Numbered from the stretch's first letter, positions 48,794 through 58,511 are shown. The stretch is DNA of 64,000 bases from Kosakonia quasisacchari (GCF_004331415.1 NZ_SJOP01000015.1:1-64000), one strand, 5' to 3'. Notes: generated by a model from the letters alone, not told the origin. A program made the numbers and translations.

Positions 48794-50901
48794 ACGCTCT
48801 CCTCCTGCGCAACCTTTGCCGCGTGCTGCGTGCGTAAACGGCGGTTTTCGCGGCGTGATTTCCATGTCAGCCAGAAGAGATCAAAAACACAACGCACAAT
48901 GGTCAACATCGAGCGGAACGGGTTGTCCTGCGGTTTTGGCGGGTGGATCCATGCATCGGCGCGGGAGAGCACCACGCGCACCAGTTCACGGCGGCGCGAC
49001 AGTGGAATATCGTCGAACATCAGGCGGATATGCTGCTCGTCGCTGGCGACGGTCTGCACCGGAATGCTAATCGCGCCGGATTGCAGCAGCAGTTCAATCG
49101 CTTCGATGTCATCGTTCAGGTGTCGATCATCCGGTACCACAATGCGGCATCCGCCCATCGACAAATCCGCCGTCTGGCTACGCGACGTAATTCCGCTGGC
49201 GTAATGGATAAGCACCGGGATATCGACATCAATACGGATGGTTTTGCGGGTCTGGCGGGTTTCGCGCGCGACAGCAATCGCCGCCAGCAGGAAAATCAGG
49301 CTATACAATCCCCAGCCAACGTTCAGCACAATAACGCGCGGATCAACACCAAAGTAGTCATGCGCACAGGCGCGGACAATCCCGGCGACCACGCCCGCCG
49401 CCAGCAGCAAGGCAATGATCAAATGCGGGCGCACCACGCTGAAGTCGAAATAGCCGACATTCAGCAGGCCGCCTTTGTCGGTGACGTTAAACTTGCCGCG
49501 TTTGGGAAACAGCATGGTAACCATTGTTGGTAGCGCAATGTGAAACGCCATCACCAGGTCATAAATCTCGCCCCAGAAGCTGTAACGGAAGCGGCCATTC
49601 AGCCGCGAGTTAACATACACCGCCAGGAACAGATGCGGCAGCGCGTAGGCAAATACCAGACTGGCCGAAGAATGAATAATATTCAGGTTAAACAGCAGGT
49701 AAGCCAGCGGCGCGGTCACAAAGGCGATACGCGGCAAAGCAAACTGGTAATAGAGCATCGCGCTCAGGTAGCACAGGCGCTGCTGGATGGTCAGCCCACG
49801 GCCAAACAACGGGTTATCGAGACGAAAAATCTGCGTCATACCGCGCGCCCAGCGGGTTCGCTGGATCACATGCAGCACCAGACGCTCGGTTGCCAGCCCC
49901 GCCGCCAGCGGAATATCAATAAACGCCGAACCCCAGCCGAGACGCTGCATTTTCAGGGCGGTATGCGCATCTTCGGTGACCGTTTCCACGGCAAAACCGC
50001 CAATCTCTTCCAGCGCGCTACGGCGGATCACCGCGCACGAGCCGCAGAAGAAGGTGGCGTTCCAGTTATCGTTGCCCTGCTGAATCGGGCCGTAAAACAG
50101 CGCCCCTTCGTTGGGGATATTGCGCCCGACGGAAAGGTTACGCTCAAACGGATCGGGCGAATAGAAGTAGTGCGGCGTCTGCACCAGCGCCAGTTTCGGG
50201 TCTTTCAGGAAACCGCCGACCGTGGCCTGCAAGAAGATGCGCGTCGCGACGTGGTCGCAGTCAAAAACGCAAATCAGCTCGCCGTTGGTAAGTTTCATCG
50301 CATGGTTGAGGTTACCGGCTTTGGCGTGCGCGTTATCGTTACGGGTGATGTAACCGACGCCAACATCGGCGGCAAACACGGCGAATTCACTGCGTTTGCC
50401 GTCGTCGAGCAGATAGATTTTCATCTTATCGCGCGGGTAATCCATGCACTGCGCAGCCAGCACCGTATCGCGTACCACATCCAGCGGTTCGTTATAGGTC
50501 GGGATATAGACATCGACCGTCGGCCACAGATTCATATCATCCGGCAACTGTACGAGTTCGCGTTTCAGCGGCCAAACCGTTTGCAAGTAGCTGAGCAGCA
50601 ACATCACCCAGACATAAACTTCCGCGAGAAACAGCCCCATGCCGAGGAGGGTTTCAATTTCGGAATTAAAGTGCAGGGTTTGTGTCAGGCGAAAATAGAT
50701 ATAGCGCGTCGAGAGCAGCACCGACATCACCACCATGATCACCGAAATACTGCGCTTTTTGCTCAAGCCCATGACACAGAGAATGCCGATGCTGATCAGG
50801 CCAAAAATGTACTGTTTTTGGCTGTCCATTGGCGTGATTACCACCAACAGGGCGACAGGCAGCACTGCCAGAACCAGCAAAAGAGAGAGAAACTTTTTCA
50901 T
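48790..50901 (-). CDS. bcsA: cellulose synthase catalytic subunit BcsA (locus II), UDP-forming
   Basis: The 703-aa GT2 membrane synthase lacks the N-terminal extension of about 150 residues seen in BcsA-I. Catalytic motifs are YLLDDGKRSE, VFDCDHVA (D-x-D), VTEDAHTA and IQRTRWARG (Q-x-x-R-W). The C-terminal PilZ domain has RKTIR (R-x-x-x-R) and ADLSMGG, so it should also be activated by c-di-GMP. Helices flank the catalytic domain as in other BcsA proteins. It resembles the compact BcsA of Komagataeibacter-like operons. It begins 15 bp after bcsQ-II and overlaps bcsB by 4 bp. Confidence 0.96.
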   Translation of the reverse strand: MKKFLSLLLVLAVLPVALLVVITPMDSQKQYIFGLISIGILCVMGLSKKRSISVIMVVMSVLLSTRYIYFRLTQTLHFNSEIETLLGMGLFLAEVYVWVMLLLSYLQTVWPLKRELVQLPDDMNLWPTVDVYIPTYNEPLDVVRDTVLAAQCMDYPRDKMKIYLLDDGKRSEFAVFAADVGVGYITRNDNAHAKAGNLNHAMKLTNGELICVFDCDHVATRIFLQATVGGFLKDPKLALVQTPHYFYSPDPFERNLSVGRNIPNEGALFYGPIQQGNDNWNATFFCGSCAVIRRSALEEIGGFAVETVTEDAHTALKMQRLGWGSAFIDIPLAAGLATERLVLHVIQRTRWARGMTQIFRLDNPLFGRGLTIQQRLCYLSAMLYYQFALPRIAFVTAPLAYLLFNLNIIHSSASLVFAYALPHLFLAVYVNSRLNGRFRYSFWGEIYDLVMAFHIALPTMVTMLFPKRGKFNVTDKGGLLNVGYFDFSVVRPHLIIALLLAAGVVAGIVRACAHDYFGVDPRVIVLNVGWGLYSLIFLLAAIAVARETRQTRKTIRIDVDIPVLIHYASGITSRSQTADLSMGGCRIVVPDDRHLNDDIEAIELLLQSGAISIPVQTVASDEQHIRLMFDDIPLSRRRELVRVVLSRADAWIHPPKPQDNPFRSMLTIVRCVFDLFWLTWKSRRENRRLRTQHAAKVAQEESV

Positions 50902-50916
50902 ACGTTGCCCGAAGCG

Positions 50917-51720
50917 TTAGAAGCCTGACATGCGTGGCGAGTTGTGAACCGTGCCGTCACCGATTTTGACGCCCAAAATTCCGGCGACCCGTTTAGCAAT
51001 CAGTTCGATATCGAACGCCGCAGCGGACGCCGGGCTGAAATCAAATACCGATTGCTGAGAAGCATTGGCTTCGGCGACGCTCTCATCGCGGTGCAACACG
51101 CCAAGGAGTTGATTGCCCAGACGTTGCTCCATAAATGCGGTAACGTCGCGGCTGATTTGCCGACGGTTGTCGCTCTGGTTCACCACAAAGTAGTGACCGG
51201 CTTTGCGGTTCAGCACATCGCCGGTAAGGCGGTTATTTTCGATATACGGCAACAGCGAGAGCGAGGCAGTGTCGGCCAGCAGCGTGACTAAATGTACATC
51301 GGCCAGCCGCGACATCGCTTTCAGCGCCGCAGATGGGCCGGGAGGAAAGTCGGCAACGATAATCAAACCCGGATAGTTGAGCAGCGTATTCAGGCCGCGC
51401 GTCAGAAAATGCTCATCATTCGTTAAACGCTCATCAAAGGCGACGCGCTGCTCTTCTGTGACATCACCATACGGCAGCACGAAAATATTGCCGCCCGCGG
51501 TGAGTACAAACTGGCTCCAGTCCGAGGATTCCGCCGCGCGCGCCACATAGCCGCGCCCGTCAGACAGCGGGACACCAAAATGCAAACGCAGCGCGTTTTG
51601 TACGTCAAAATCGAGCGCCAGCACTTTGCTGCCCGCGCGGGCAAGGGCGTAGGCCAGATTTGCCGTCAGGGTCGTTTTTCCGACACCGCCTTTCGGCGAA
51701 CACACACAAATCAACGGCAT
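50917..51720 (-). CDS. bcsQ: MinD/ParA-like ATPase BcsQ (locus II)
   Basis: The 267-aa protein has a complete deviant Walker A, CSPKGGVGKTTL (residues 7-18), including the Lys that BcsQ-I lacks. LALDFDVQNALRLHFG and LIIVADFPPGPS are the later switch motifs. The tail ends in GDGTVHNSPRMSGF. It is therefore predicted to bind and hydrolyse ATP like ParA, and may place the second synthase in the cell. It overlaps bcsO by 10 bp and precedes bcsA. Confidence 0.93.
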   Translation of the reverse strand: MPLICVCSPKGGVGKTTLTANLAYALARAGSKVLALDFDVQNALRLHFGVPLSDGRGYVARAAESSDWSQFVLTAGGNIFVLPYGDVTEEQRVAFDERLTNDEHFLTRGLNTLLNYPGLIIVADFPPGPSAALKAMSRLADVHLVTLLADTASLSLLPYIENNRLTGDVLNRKAGHYFVVNQSDNRRQISRDVTAFMEQRLGNQLLGVLHRDESVAEANASQQSVFDFSPASAAAFDIELIAKRVAGILGVKIGDGTVHNSPRMSGF

Positions 51721-52223
51721 GAAGCGATCCTTTCTAACAACGAGTGTAAAGGCTGATTTTTTTCCGCGCGGGGCTTCTCCTCCGTCGCTTTCGCCGCGAA
51801 AAGCCGGGCATAACTGACAGGAGCGGAAGAAGGATTTGCAGGCGATGGCATCTGCATAACCGGTGCAACGCTTGCAGGTGCAGGCGTGTAAGCTGCGGCG
51901 TTGAACGCTGGGGCTACCGCATCGAGCTGGCTGGCGACATCTTTTAGCAGAGAGGTTGTTGGCGCAGGCGCAGGTGCAACATCATCCACCACCGCAGCCG
52001 GTTCTTGCGCGGCAAAGAGTTCAGGATCGACGGATTGCGGGACAGGCAGCGACACATGGCCGCCCATCGCCAGCATCGATTCATCCGTAGCGGGAGAAAG
52101 CTGGTTAATGATTGCCCAATTACTCTGGTCTTGTGCGAGGTTCTGTGCGGAGAGATCCTTAAAATCGTGCTTCTGATTGCGAGTCTTATCCTTAAACCTC
52201 TGCAAATCATCGTAATGACCCAT
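51711..52223 (-). CDS. bcsO: proline-rich cellulose-locus protein BcsO
   Basis: The product is 170 aa from the ATG at 52223 (MGHYDDLQRFKDKTRNQKH). An in-frame ATG four codons earlier (52235) lacks a ribosome site. The N-terminal block ending DFKDLSAQNL and the long Ala/Pro-rich middle (VDDVAPAPAPTTSL, YTPAPASVAPVMQMP) match the BcsO type known from Bcs operons that also encode BcsD. The short C-terminal helix reads PLHSLLERIASCR. No membrane or signal segment is present. It probably acts in the cytoplasm together with BcsD and BcsQ. It is the first gene of locus II. Confidence 0.87.
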   Translation of the reverse strand: MGHYDDLQRFKDKTRNQKHDFKDLSAQNLAQDQSNWAIINQLSPATDESMLAMGGHVSLPVPQSVDPELFAAQEPAAVVDDVAPAPAPTTSLLKDVASQLDAVAPAFNAAAYTPAPASVAPVMQMPSPANPSSAPVSYARLFAAKATEEKPRAEKNQPLHSLLERIASCR

Positions 52224-52258
52224 AGTTATTCTCATGATTTACAAAATAAAATTGCGTC

Positions 52259-52308
52259 CATCACCGTCAGGATCGGTATCCTGATAGCATCAAGTGATGG
52301 TTTTTTTT
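52259..52308 (+). repeat. nested hairpin followed by T8, antisense in the bcsO leader
   Basis: The inner arms TCAGGAT/ATCCTGA and outer arms CATCAC/GTGATG (52259-52299) are followed on the plus strand by eight T residues (52301-52308). This looks like an intrinsic terminator, but no plus-strand gene precedes it. In the sense orientation it would be a leader hairpin 36-76 bp before bcsO. Confidence 0.5.
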
Positions 52309-52777
52309 AATTGCGGCGGTGCTGTTTTACGCGGGTACGAAGTCATGCTTCAGCGATGGTTTTCAGCGTGGTTTTACGCGCTAAAGTTTAGTAGTGCTAA
52401 CACGCTGTTTAATTGCAGCAAATATATAAACATTGGCTATACATGCGCCATCTTTTTTTTGCACAAAATCTATTAAAGTAGAAATATCTACACAGAAAAC
52501 AAAATGACATAAAAAAACATACGCTTAAGGCAAATTAATCCATTTAAATAGCATGGTTAATTAAATTAAAAGAATAACAAGCTATTCCTCATTAAATTGT
52601 CGTTAATTTTCTCTTACTAGTAGAAATATCCAGAAATAAATATTACTACCATATATCGCAAATATTTCCCTAACTCATTATTCCCGTTGGAATTATTTCA
52701 CGACGGCGTTTCTGGCTATTTTATTGGAAATTTCTAAATAAAACCGGAAGGTTCATAAAGGAAAAGCACCAACGATA
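52309..52777. other. AT-rich intergenic region upstream of cellulose locus II
   Basis: These roughly 470 bp are strongly AT-rich compared with the surrounding genes and hold no ORF with coding character. By position they should carry the promoter of bcsOQABCDZ. Many TATA-like stretches exist, and I cannot single out one promoter. The composition could favour H-NS binding. Confidence 0.6.
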
Positions 52778-52849
52778 ATGCCTGATGACACCACGATCGC
52801 CGGGCCTACAACAATACGTAGATCCAGTAAACGCCGTGCCACCAGGCAT
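52778..52849. repeat. REP/BIME-like imperfect palindrome after dppF
   Basis: TGCCTGATG...GGGCCTACAA (52779-52810) resembles a degenerate enteric REP unit, and GCCGTGCCACCAGGCA (52833-52848) a second one inverted. Together they can fold as a BIME. They start 11 bp beyond the dppF stop codon, the usual 3' position for such elements. Confidence 0.45.
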
Positions 52850-52859
52850 AACGTGGGGA

Positions 52860-53873
52860 TTAAACGCGCGGTTTTTCGCCGTTTTCATCCTGGTCGACAG
52901 CAAAGCAAGCAACCAACTGCCCGCGGTAGTCTTTCAACTGCGGTTGCAACTGCGTGCAAGGGCCGAAACGACGGCTGCAGCGGGCGTTAAAGGCGCAGCC
53001 CGGTGGCGGGTTAAGCGGGCTTGGCAGCTCGCCGGTCAGTTTGATACGTTCGCGGCGCTCGTCCGGGTTCAGGCGCGGCGTCGCGGAAAGCAGCGCCTGA
53101 GTGTACGGATGACGCGGATTCGAGAAAATCTGCTCTTTGGTGCCTTTCTCTACGCAGCGGCCGAGATACATCACCATCACTTCATCGGCAATGTGCTCAA
53201 CCACCGACAAGTCATGCGAAATAAAGACGTAAGAGAGCCCTAAATCCTGCTGCAAATCCATCATCAGGTTCAGCACTTGCGCACGCACGGAGACGTCCAG
53301 CGCGGATACCGGTTCATCGGCGATCACCACATCCGGATCCAACATCAGACCACGGGCGATAGCGATACGCTGGCGCTGGCCGCCAGAAAACATATGCGGA
53401 TAGCGATCATAATGTTCGGTTTTCAGGCCGACTTTCGCCATCATCGCCAGCGCTTTTTCCCGACGCGCTTCTTTGCTGAGCGACGAGTTGATCAGCAGCG
53501 GTTCTTCGAGGATCTGCCCCACCTTTTTACGCGGGTTCAGCGAACCGTAGGGGTTCTGAAAGACGATCTGGATTTTCTGTCGACGCAGCTTCTGCGCATG
53601 GGGATCGTGCTTCAGCAGATCCTGACCCTGGTAGTAAAGTTCACCGCCGGTCGGGGTTTCAATCATTGTCAGCAGGCGACCCAGCGTGGATTTGCCACAA
53701 CCGGATTCGCCCACCACCGCCAGCGTTTTGCCGCGCTCAAGGGTAAACGATACACCGTCCAGCGCTTTCACCAGGCGTTCCGGGGCAAAAAAGCCCTTCT
53801 TCACCGGATAGTGTTTTTTCAGGTCGATAGCCTGCAACAGCGGCGGTTGCGTGGTGGCCTCGTGCGTACTCAT
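52860..53873 (-). CDS. dppF: dipeptide/heme ABC transporter ATP-binding protein DppF
   Basis: The 337-aa ATPase has Walker [10 protein letters not shown] (residues 54-62), Q-loop [11 protein letters not shown], signature [16 protein letters not shown], Walker [14 protein letters not shown] and H-loop FISHDLSVV. The oligopeptide-type C-terminal [14 protein letters not shown] with clustered cysteines probably binds an Fe-S centre. It powers DppBC with DppD. The start overlaps the end of dppD by 4 bp. It is the last gene of dppABCDF. Confidence 0.96.
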   Translation of the reverse strand: MSTHEATTQPPLLQAIDLKKHYPVKKGFFAPERLVKALDGVSFTLERGKTLAVVGESGCGKSTLGRLLTMIETPTGGELYYQGQDLLKHDPHAQKLRRQKIQIVFQNPYGSLNPRKKVGQILEEPLLINSSLSKEARREKALAMMAKVGLKTEHYDRYPHMFSGGQRQRIAIARGLMLDPDVVIADEPVSALDVSVRAQVLNLMMDLQQDLGLSYVFISHDLSVVEHIADEVMVMYLGRCVEKGTKEQIFSNPRHPYTQALLSATPRLNPDERRERIKLTGELPSPLNPPPGCAFNARCSRRFGPCTQLQPQLKDYRGQLVACFAVDQDENGEKPRV

Positions 53874-54853
53874 AGTGTCGGCCTCCCGGCGTCATCGAGT
53901 GGGTAGTGACATTTGGACTGACGGCCGCCATCGACGGTGTTCAGTTCCGGTTCCTGCTCGCGGCATTTGTCCGTTGCATACGGGCAGCGCGGGTTCAGCA
54001 AGCAGCCAGTTGGGCGGTCATATTTGCCCGGCACCACGCCCGACAACGAGGCCAGACGCGCTTTATCCTGCGCAAACTCCGGCAACGCACGCAGCAGCGC
54101 CTGAGTGTAAGGATGGCGCGGCGCGCGGAAGATATCCTTCGCTTCACCGGTTTCCACCACCTGGCCTGCGTACATCACAATGATTTTGTGCGCCGCTTCC
54201 GCCACCAGCGCCAGATCGTGAGTGATCAGGATCAGCGCCATGTTTTCCTTTTGCTGCAGCTCCAGCAAAAGCTCGATGATCTGCGCCTGGATAGTCACAT
54301 CCAGCGCGGTCGTTGGTTCGTCGGCAATCAGCAGTTTCGGCTGGCAGGCAATCGCCATCGCAATCATTACGCGCTGACTCATACCGCCGGAAAGCTGGTG
54401 CGGGTAAACGTCCAGACGCGAAGCCGGATCGGGGATACCCACCTGGTTCAGCAGGTCAATCGCCCGCTGACGGCGGGTTTTCTTATTCCCGCCCTGATGC
54501 ACCTTAATGGCTTCCATAATCTGGAAACCGACCGTGTAGCACGGGTTCAGGCTGGTCATCGGATCCTGGAAAATCATCGCCACTTCGGAACCCACCAGGC
54601 TGCGGCGCTCTTTTTCCGAGATGCGTTTTAGATCCTGGCCGTTAAACTCCAGTTTTTCCGCCATTACACGACCGGGGAAATCAATCAGCCCCATGATAGC
54701 CAGCGAGCTGACTGATTTACCGGAGCCGGACTCACCCACAATACCGACCACTTCGCCCTGGCTTACGCTATAGCTCACGCGGTCTACAGCGCGGAATTCG
54801 GAGCCAACGTCGCCGAAATGCACCGATAATTTATCTATATTTAATAACGCCAT
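53870..54853 (-). CDS. dppD: dipeptide ABC transporter ATP-binding protein DppD
   Basis: The 327-aa ATPase has Walker [10 protein letters not shown] (residues 40-48), Q-loop [11 protein letters not shown], signature [16 protein letters not shown], Walker [14 protein letters not shown] and H-loop [11 protein letters not shown]. The C-terminal [15 protein letters not shown] is typical of oligopeptide-family ATPases. It forms the heterodimeric ATPase of the dipeptide importer with DppF. It lies 10 bp after dppC. Confidence 0.97.
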   Translation of the reverse strand: MALLNIDKLSVHFGDVGSEFRAVDRVSYSVSQGEVVGIVGESGSGKSVSSLAIMGLIDFPGRVMAEKLEFNGQDLKRISEKERRSLVGSEVAMIFQDPMTSLNPCYTVGFQIMEAIKVHQGGNKKTRRQRAIDLLNQVGIPDPASRLDVYPHQLSGGMSQRVMIAMAIACQPKLLIADEPTTALDVTIQAQIIELLLELQQKENMALILITHDLALVAEAAHKIIVMYAGQVVETGEAKDIFRAPRHPYTQALLRALPEFAQDKARLASLSGVVPGKYDRPTGCLLNPRCPYATDKCREQEPELNTVDGGRQSKCHYPLDDAGRPTL

Positions 54854-54863
54854 CTCGAGCCTC

Positions 54864-55766
54864 TTACTGCTTCAGTTTGGGGTCGAGCGCATCACGCAGG
54901 CCGTCACCCATCAGGTTAAATGCCAGCACCGTCAGCAGAATCGCAACACCGGGGAAGGTCACGACCCACCAGGCACTTTGTGCGAACTGCAACACGTCGG
55001 AGAGCATGGTGCCCCACTCCGGCGTTGGCGGCTGCGCACCCATGCCAAGGAAGCCAAGGGCGGCCATATCGAGAATGGCGTTGGAAAAACCGAGCGACGC
55101 CTGAACAATCAGCGGCGCAAGGCAGTTAGGGAAAATATTGACGAACATCTGGCGCATCGCGCCTGCGCCCGCCACGCGGGAAGCGGTGACGTAATCACGG
55201 TTCACTTCCACCAGCACCGCCGCGCGCGTCAGACGCACATAATGCGGCAAGGCAACGAACGTTAGCGCCAGCGAGGCGTTAACTATCGACGGGCCAAAAA
55301 TAGCCACCAGTACCAGTGCCAGCAGCAGGCTTGGCAACGCCAGCATGATATCGACGATACGCATGATGATGTTGTCGACAATACCGCCGAAGTAACCGGC
55401 GACCAGACCGAGGACAATCCCGGCGATCAGCGACAACACAACCACCAAACAGCCGACCAGCAGCGACAGACGTGCACCGAACATCAGGCGCGACAGCGTA
55501 TCGCGGCCAACATCATCGGTACCGAGAATGTGCGTCCAGGTGCCGCCATCCTGCCAGACCGGCGGCGCAAGTAGCGCATCGCGGAACTGATCCGCCGGGT
55601 TGTGCGGAGCCAGGAAGTTGGCGAAAACGGCGATAATCAGCATGATCACCACGTAAGCCAACCCGACGACCGCGCCTTTGTTGCGTTTGAAATAGTGCCA
55701 GAACTCCTGCAGCGGGGTCATCGGCACCGGTGCGGAGACAACTTTATTTTCAGTGACTTGTGACAT
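54864..55766 (-). CDS. dppC: dipeptide ABC transporter permease DppC
   Basis: The 300-aa inner-membrane permease has about six helices and an extra N-terminal cytoplasmic stretch ([18 protein letters not shown]). The EAA loop, which docks to the ATPases, is visible around [44 protein letters not shown] is the conserved periplasmic loop of the OppC/DppC group. It pairs with DppB and is spaced 9 bp from it. Confidence 0.97.
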   Translation of the reverse strand: MSQVTENKVVSAPVPMTPLQEFWHYFKRNKGAVVGLAYVVIMLIIAVFANFLAPHNPADQFRDALLAPPVWQDGGTWTHILGTDDVGRDTLSRLMFGARLSLLVGCLVVVLSLIAGIVLGLVAGYFGGIVDNIIMRIVDIMLALPSLLLALVLVAIFGPSIVNASLALTFVALPHYVRLTRAAVLVEVNRDYVTASRVAGAGAMRQMFVNIFPNCLAPLIVQASLGFSNAILDMAALGFLGMGAQPPTPEWGTMLSDVLQFAQSAWWVVTFPGVAILLTVLAFNLMGDGLRDALDPKLKQ

Positions 55767-55775
55767 GATGGCCCC

Positions 55776-56795
55776 TTACTTCTTATGCCGAATACGCGGG
55801 TTCACCACGCCGTAAAGCAGGTCGACCAGCAGGTTGACGAGGATAATCATCGTCGCGACCAGCAATACCCCGCCCTGCACGACCGGATAGTCTCGGCGTT
55901 GCAGTGCATCAATCAACCAGCGCCCCAGGCCAGGCCAGGAGAAGATGGTTTCCGTCAGGATCGCGCCCGCCAGCAGCGTACCGACCTGTAAACCAATCAC
56001 CGTCACCACCGGCAGCATCGCGTTGCGCAGGGCGTGAACGATGATCACGCGCATACGGGTCAGCCCCTTCGCGCGCGCAGTGCGGATATAATCTTCACCC
56101 AGCACTTCCAGCATCGAAGAGCGCGTCATACGCACAATCACCGCCAGCGGAATCGTACCGAGCACGATGGCGGGCAGGATCATGTGCGCAACGGCATCGA
56201 TGAAGTTTCCGTCCTCGCCCCAAATGGCGGTATCAATCAGCATAAAGCCGGTCAATGGGTTGCTGTCGTCGAGGAACACCATATCGCTGACGCGCCCGGA
56301 AACCGGGGTCAGGTTCAGTTGTACCGAGACCAGCATAATCAGCATCATGCCCCACCAGAAGATAGGCATGGAGTAACCGGTCAGCGCGAGGCTCACGGCG
56401 GTGTGATCGAAGATGGAACCGCGCTTCACAGCGGCCATGACGCCCACCGGAATGCCTACGGCCACCGCAAAAATCATGGCGCAGATGCCGAGTTCCAGCG
56501 TCGCTTTAAAACGCGGTACGAACTCGTCCCACACCGGAAGACGGCTTTTCAGCGACATACCTAAGTCACCATGCAGCACGCCCCACACATAGTTGACGTA
56601 TTGCTCCCACAGCGGCTTATCGAGACCAAGCTCGGCCAGCAACTGGGCGTGACGCTCAGGAGAGATACCACGCTCACCCGCCATGATCATTACCGGGTCG
56701 CCGGGGATCATATGGACAAAGGCAAAGGTGAGAAGGGTGATACCGATAAACGTTGGGATAACCAGCCCCAAACGTCGGAGAATGAACTGCAACAT
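55776..56795 (-). CDS. dppB: dipeptide ABC transporter permease DppB
   Basis: The 339-aa permease starts at the ATG at 56795, giving MLQFILRRLGLVIPTFIG and exactly the E. coli length. The frame is open upstream to 56852, but this part lies in the dppA-dppB hairpin region. Six membrane helices and the EAA loop (YIRTARAKGLTRMRVIIVHALRN region) are present. With DppC it forms the channel for dipeptides, and in E. coli also for heme and 5-aminolevulinate. A palindrome separates it from dppA. Confidence 0.97.
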   Translation of the reverse strand: MLQFILRRLGLVIPTFIGITLLTFAFVHMIPGDPVMIMAGERGISPERHAQLLAELGLDKPLWEQYVNYVWGVLHGDLGMSLKSRLPVWDEFVPRFKATLELGICAMIFAVAVGIPVGVMAAVKRGSIFDHTAVSLALTGYSMPIFWWGMMLIMLVSVQLNLTPVSGRVSDMVFLDDSNPLTGFMLIDTAIWGEDGNFIDAVAHMILPAIVLGTIPLAVIVRMTRSSMLEVLGEDYIRTARAKGLTRMRVIIVHALRNAMLPVVTVIGLQVGTLLAGAILTETIFSWPGLGRWLIDALQRRDYPVVQGGVLLVATMIILVNLLVDLLYGVVNPRIRHKK

Positions 56796-56863
56796 AACCC
56801 GGATTCTCAGTAGTGACGCTACGCCTGGCGACGGCGCGTCTGTATTGCTCACAAATGTAAATT

Positions 56864-56888
56864 CCCCCTCCCCAAAGGGGAGAGGGAA
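56864..56888 (-). repeat. hairpin between dppA and dppB (CCTCTCC type)
   Basis: On the minus strand CCCTCTCCCC-TTT-GGGGAGGGGG folds into a GC-rich, slightly imperfect stem about 16 bp after the dppA stop. Such hairpins after periplasmic-binding-protein genes protect the upstream mRNA and reduce read-through, which would explain more DppA than permease. Confidence 0.6.
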
Positions 56889-56903
56889 AAGGCACCGTGC
56901 TTA

Positions 56904-58511
56904 TTATTCAACAGACACGTTTTCGAAATGGTGTTTGCCTAACGGATCAACCACATAGCCTTTGACTTCTTTACGCACTGGCTCGTAAACGGTGGAGTGA
57001 GCGACGATCAGCGCCGGAGCCTGGTCATGCATCACCACCTGAGCCTGTTTGTACAGTTCAACACGCTTGTTGTGGTCGTCGGTGGCGCGCGCCGGTTGAA
57101 TCAGATCTTCAAACGGCTTGTAGCACCAGCGAGAGTAGTTGGAACCGTCTTTAGCCGCAGCGCAGCTGAACAGGGTCGCGAAGAAGTTATCCGGATCCCC
57201 GTTGTCGCCGGTCCAGCCCATCATTACCGCCTGGTGTTCGCCCGCTTTCGCGCGCTTCAGGTATTCACCCCACTCATAGGTAACAATTTTGGCTTGTACG
57301 CCCACTTTCGCCCAGTCAGCCTGGATCATCTCTGCCATGCGGCGAGCGTTCGGGTTGTACGGACGCTGTACCGGCATTGCCCACAGCTCAACGGTAAAGC
57401 CTTTATCCTGGCCGGCTTCTTTCAGCAGCTGTTTCGCCTTCTCAGGATCGTAGGTGTAGTCTTTAACGTCGTCGTTATAGCCCCACATGGTCGGCGGGAT
57501 CAGGTTTTTCGCCGCAACGCCCGCGCCCTGGTAAACCGCTTTGATGATCGCTTCTTTGTTCACCGCGTAAGTCAGCGCCTGACGCACTTTCACGTCATCA
57601 AACGGTTTCTTCTCGGTGTTGAAGGACATATAACCGACGTTCAGGCCAGCCTGTTCCATCAGGTTAATGTTTTTGTCCTGCTTCATACGCGCGATGTCAG
57701 CCGGGTTCGGGTACGGCATAACCTGGCACTCGTTTTTCTGCAGTTTGGCATAACGTACGGACGCGTCAGGGGTGATGGAGAAGACCAGGCGATCGATTTT
57801 CGGCTTGGTGCCCCAGAAACCTTCAAACGCTTTGTACAGAATGCGGGAGTCTTTTTGGTATTGCAGCAGCTGGAACGGACCGGTACCGATCGGGTCCAGG
57901 TCAACTTTATCCGGCGTGCCCGCTTTCAGCATGTTATCGGCGTACTCTTTGGACAGAATGGATGCGAAATCCATCGCCAGGTCAGCCAGGAACGGTGATT
58001 CCGGGCGAGTCAGCACGAACTGAACGGTGTTGTCGTCGACTTTCTTCACTTCGCTAATCAGGTCTGGCAGGCCCATGCCTTCAAAGTACTCATAGCTGCC
58101 GCCAGAGATTTTGTGGTACGGGTTCTGATCGTTTTTCTGACGATCGAAGGAGAAGACGACGTCATCGGCATTGAAATCGCGCGTTGGTTTGAAATCTTTG
58201 TTGTCCTGCCACTTCACGCCTTTACGCAGGTGGAAAGTGTAGATTTTGCCATCGGCGCTGATATCCCACTTCTCAGCCAGACCCGGAATCACTTCCGTGG
58301 TGCCGGTTTTGAATTCTACCAGGCGGTTATAGATTGGCACGGAGCTGGCATCGTAAGTGGTACCAGAGGTGAAAAGCTGTGGGTTAAAGCCTTCAGGCGA
58401 GCCTTCAGAACAATAAACCAGGGTTTTAGCCTGCACGCTTGCCGCGACGGTCATGGCCACCAGGCTAAGACCGAGCTTCAGCATCCCTGACTTCTTCAAG
58501 GAAATACTCAT
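56904..58511 (-). CDS. dppA: periplasmic dipeptide-binding protein DppA
   Basis: The 535-aa substrate-binding protein starts at the ATG at 58511 (MSISLKKSGMLKLGLSL), with ribosome site GGAGCAG and exactly the E. coli length; the frame open to 58547 is rejected. The signal peptide is about residues 1-28 (cleavage after VQA). The mature protein, beginning KTLVYCSEGSPEGFNPQ, is the SBP_bac_5 type. It delivers dipeptides to DppBC and takes part in peptide chemotaxis via Tap. The leader contains a short ACACA/AACAAC tract that might pair with the sRNA GcvB. Confidence 0.98.
   Translation of the reverse strand: MSISLKKSGMLKLGLSLVAMTVAASVQAKTLVYCSEGSPEGFNPQLFTSGTTYDASSVPIYNRLVEFKTGTTEVIPGLAEKWDISADGKIYTFHLRKGVKWQDNKDFKPTRDFNADDVVFSFDRQKNDQNPYHKISGGSYEYFEGMGLPDLISEVKKVDDNTVQFVLTRPESPFLADLAMDFASILSKEYADNMLKAGTPDKVDLDPIGTGPFQLLQYQKDSRILYKAFEGFWGTKPKIDRLVFSITPDASVRYAKLQKNECQVMPYPNPADIARMKQDKNINLMEQAGLNVGYMSFNTEKKPFDDVKVRQALTYAVNKEAIIKAVYQGAGVAAKNLIPPTMWGYNDDVKDYTYDPEKAKQLLKEAGQDKGFTVELWAMPVQRPYNPNARRMAEMIQADWAKVGVQAKIVTYEWGEYLKRAKAGEHQAVMMGWTGDNGDPDNFFATLFSCAAAKDGSNYSRWCYKPFEDLIQPARATDDHNKRVELYKQAQVVMHDQAPALIVAHSTVYEPVRKEVKGYVVDPLGKHHFENVSVE

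Noticed and set aside
49540..50928. A 462-codon plus-strand ORF opposite bcsA-II
   Set aside because: It mirrors the codons of the intact, motif-complete bcsA-II. It is rich in Arg/Gln/His as expected for an antisense shadow, and has no ribosome site or known domain.
26838..52223. Locus II as a recent duplication of locus I
   Set aside because: Gene content and order differ (bcsO and bcsD against bcsR, E, F and G), protein lengths differ (BcsA 703 against 867, BcsC 1327 against 1162), and visible sequence similarity is only moderate. Separate origins are more likely.
56997..57998. A 333-codon plus-strand ORF opposite dppA
   Set aside because: It is a shadow of dppA, which is certain by sequence and length; there is no translation signal.
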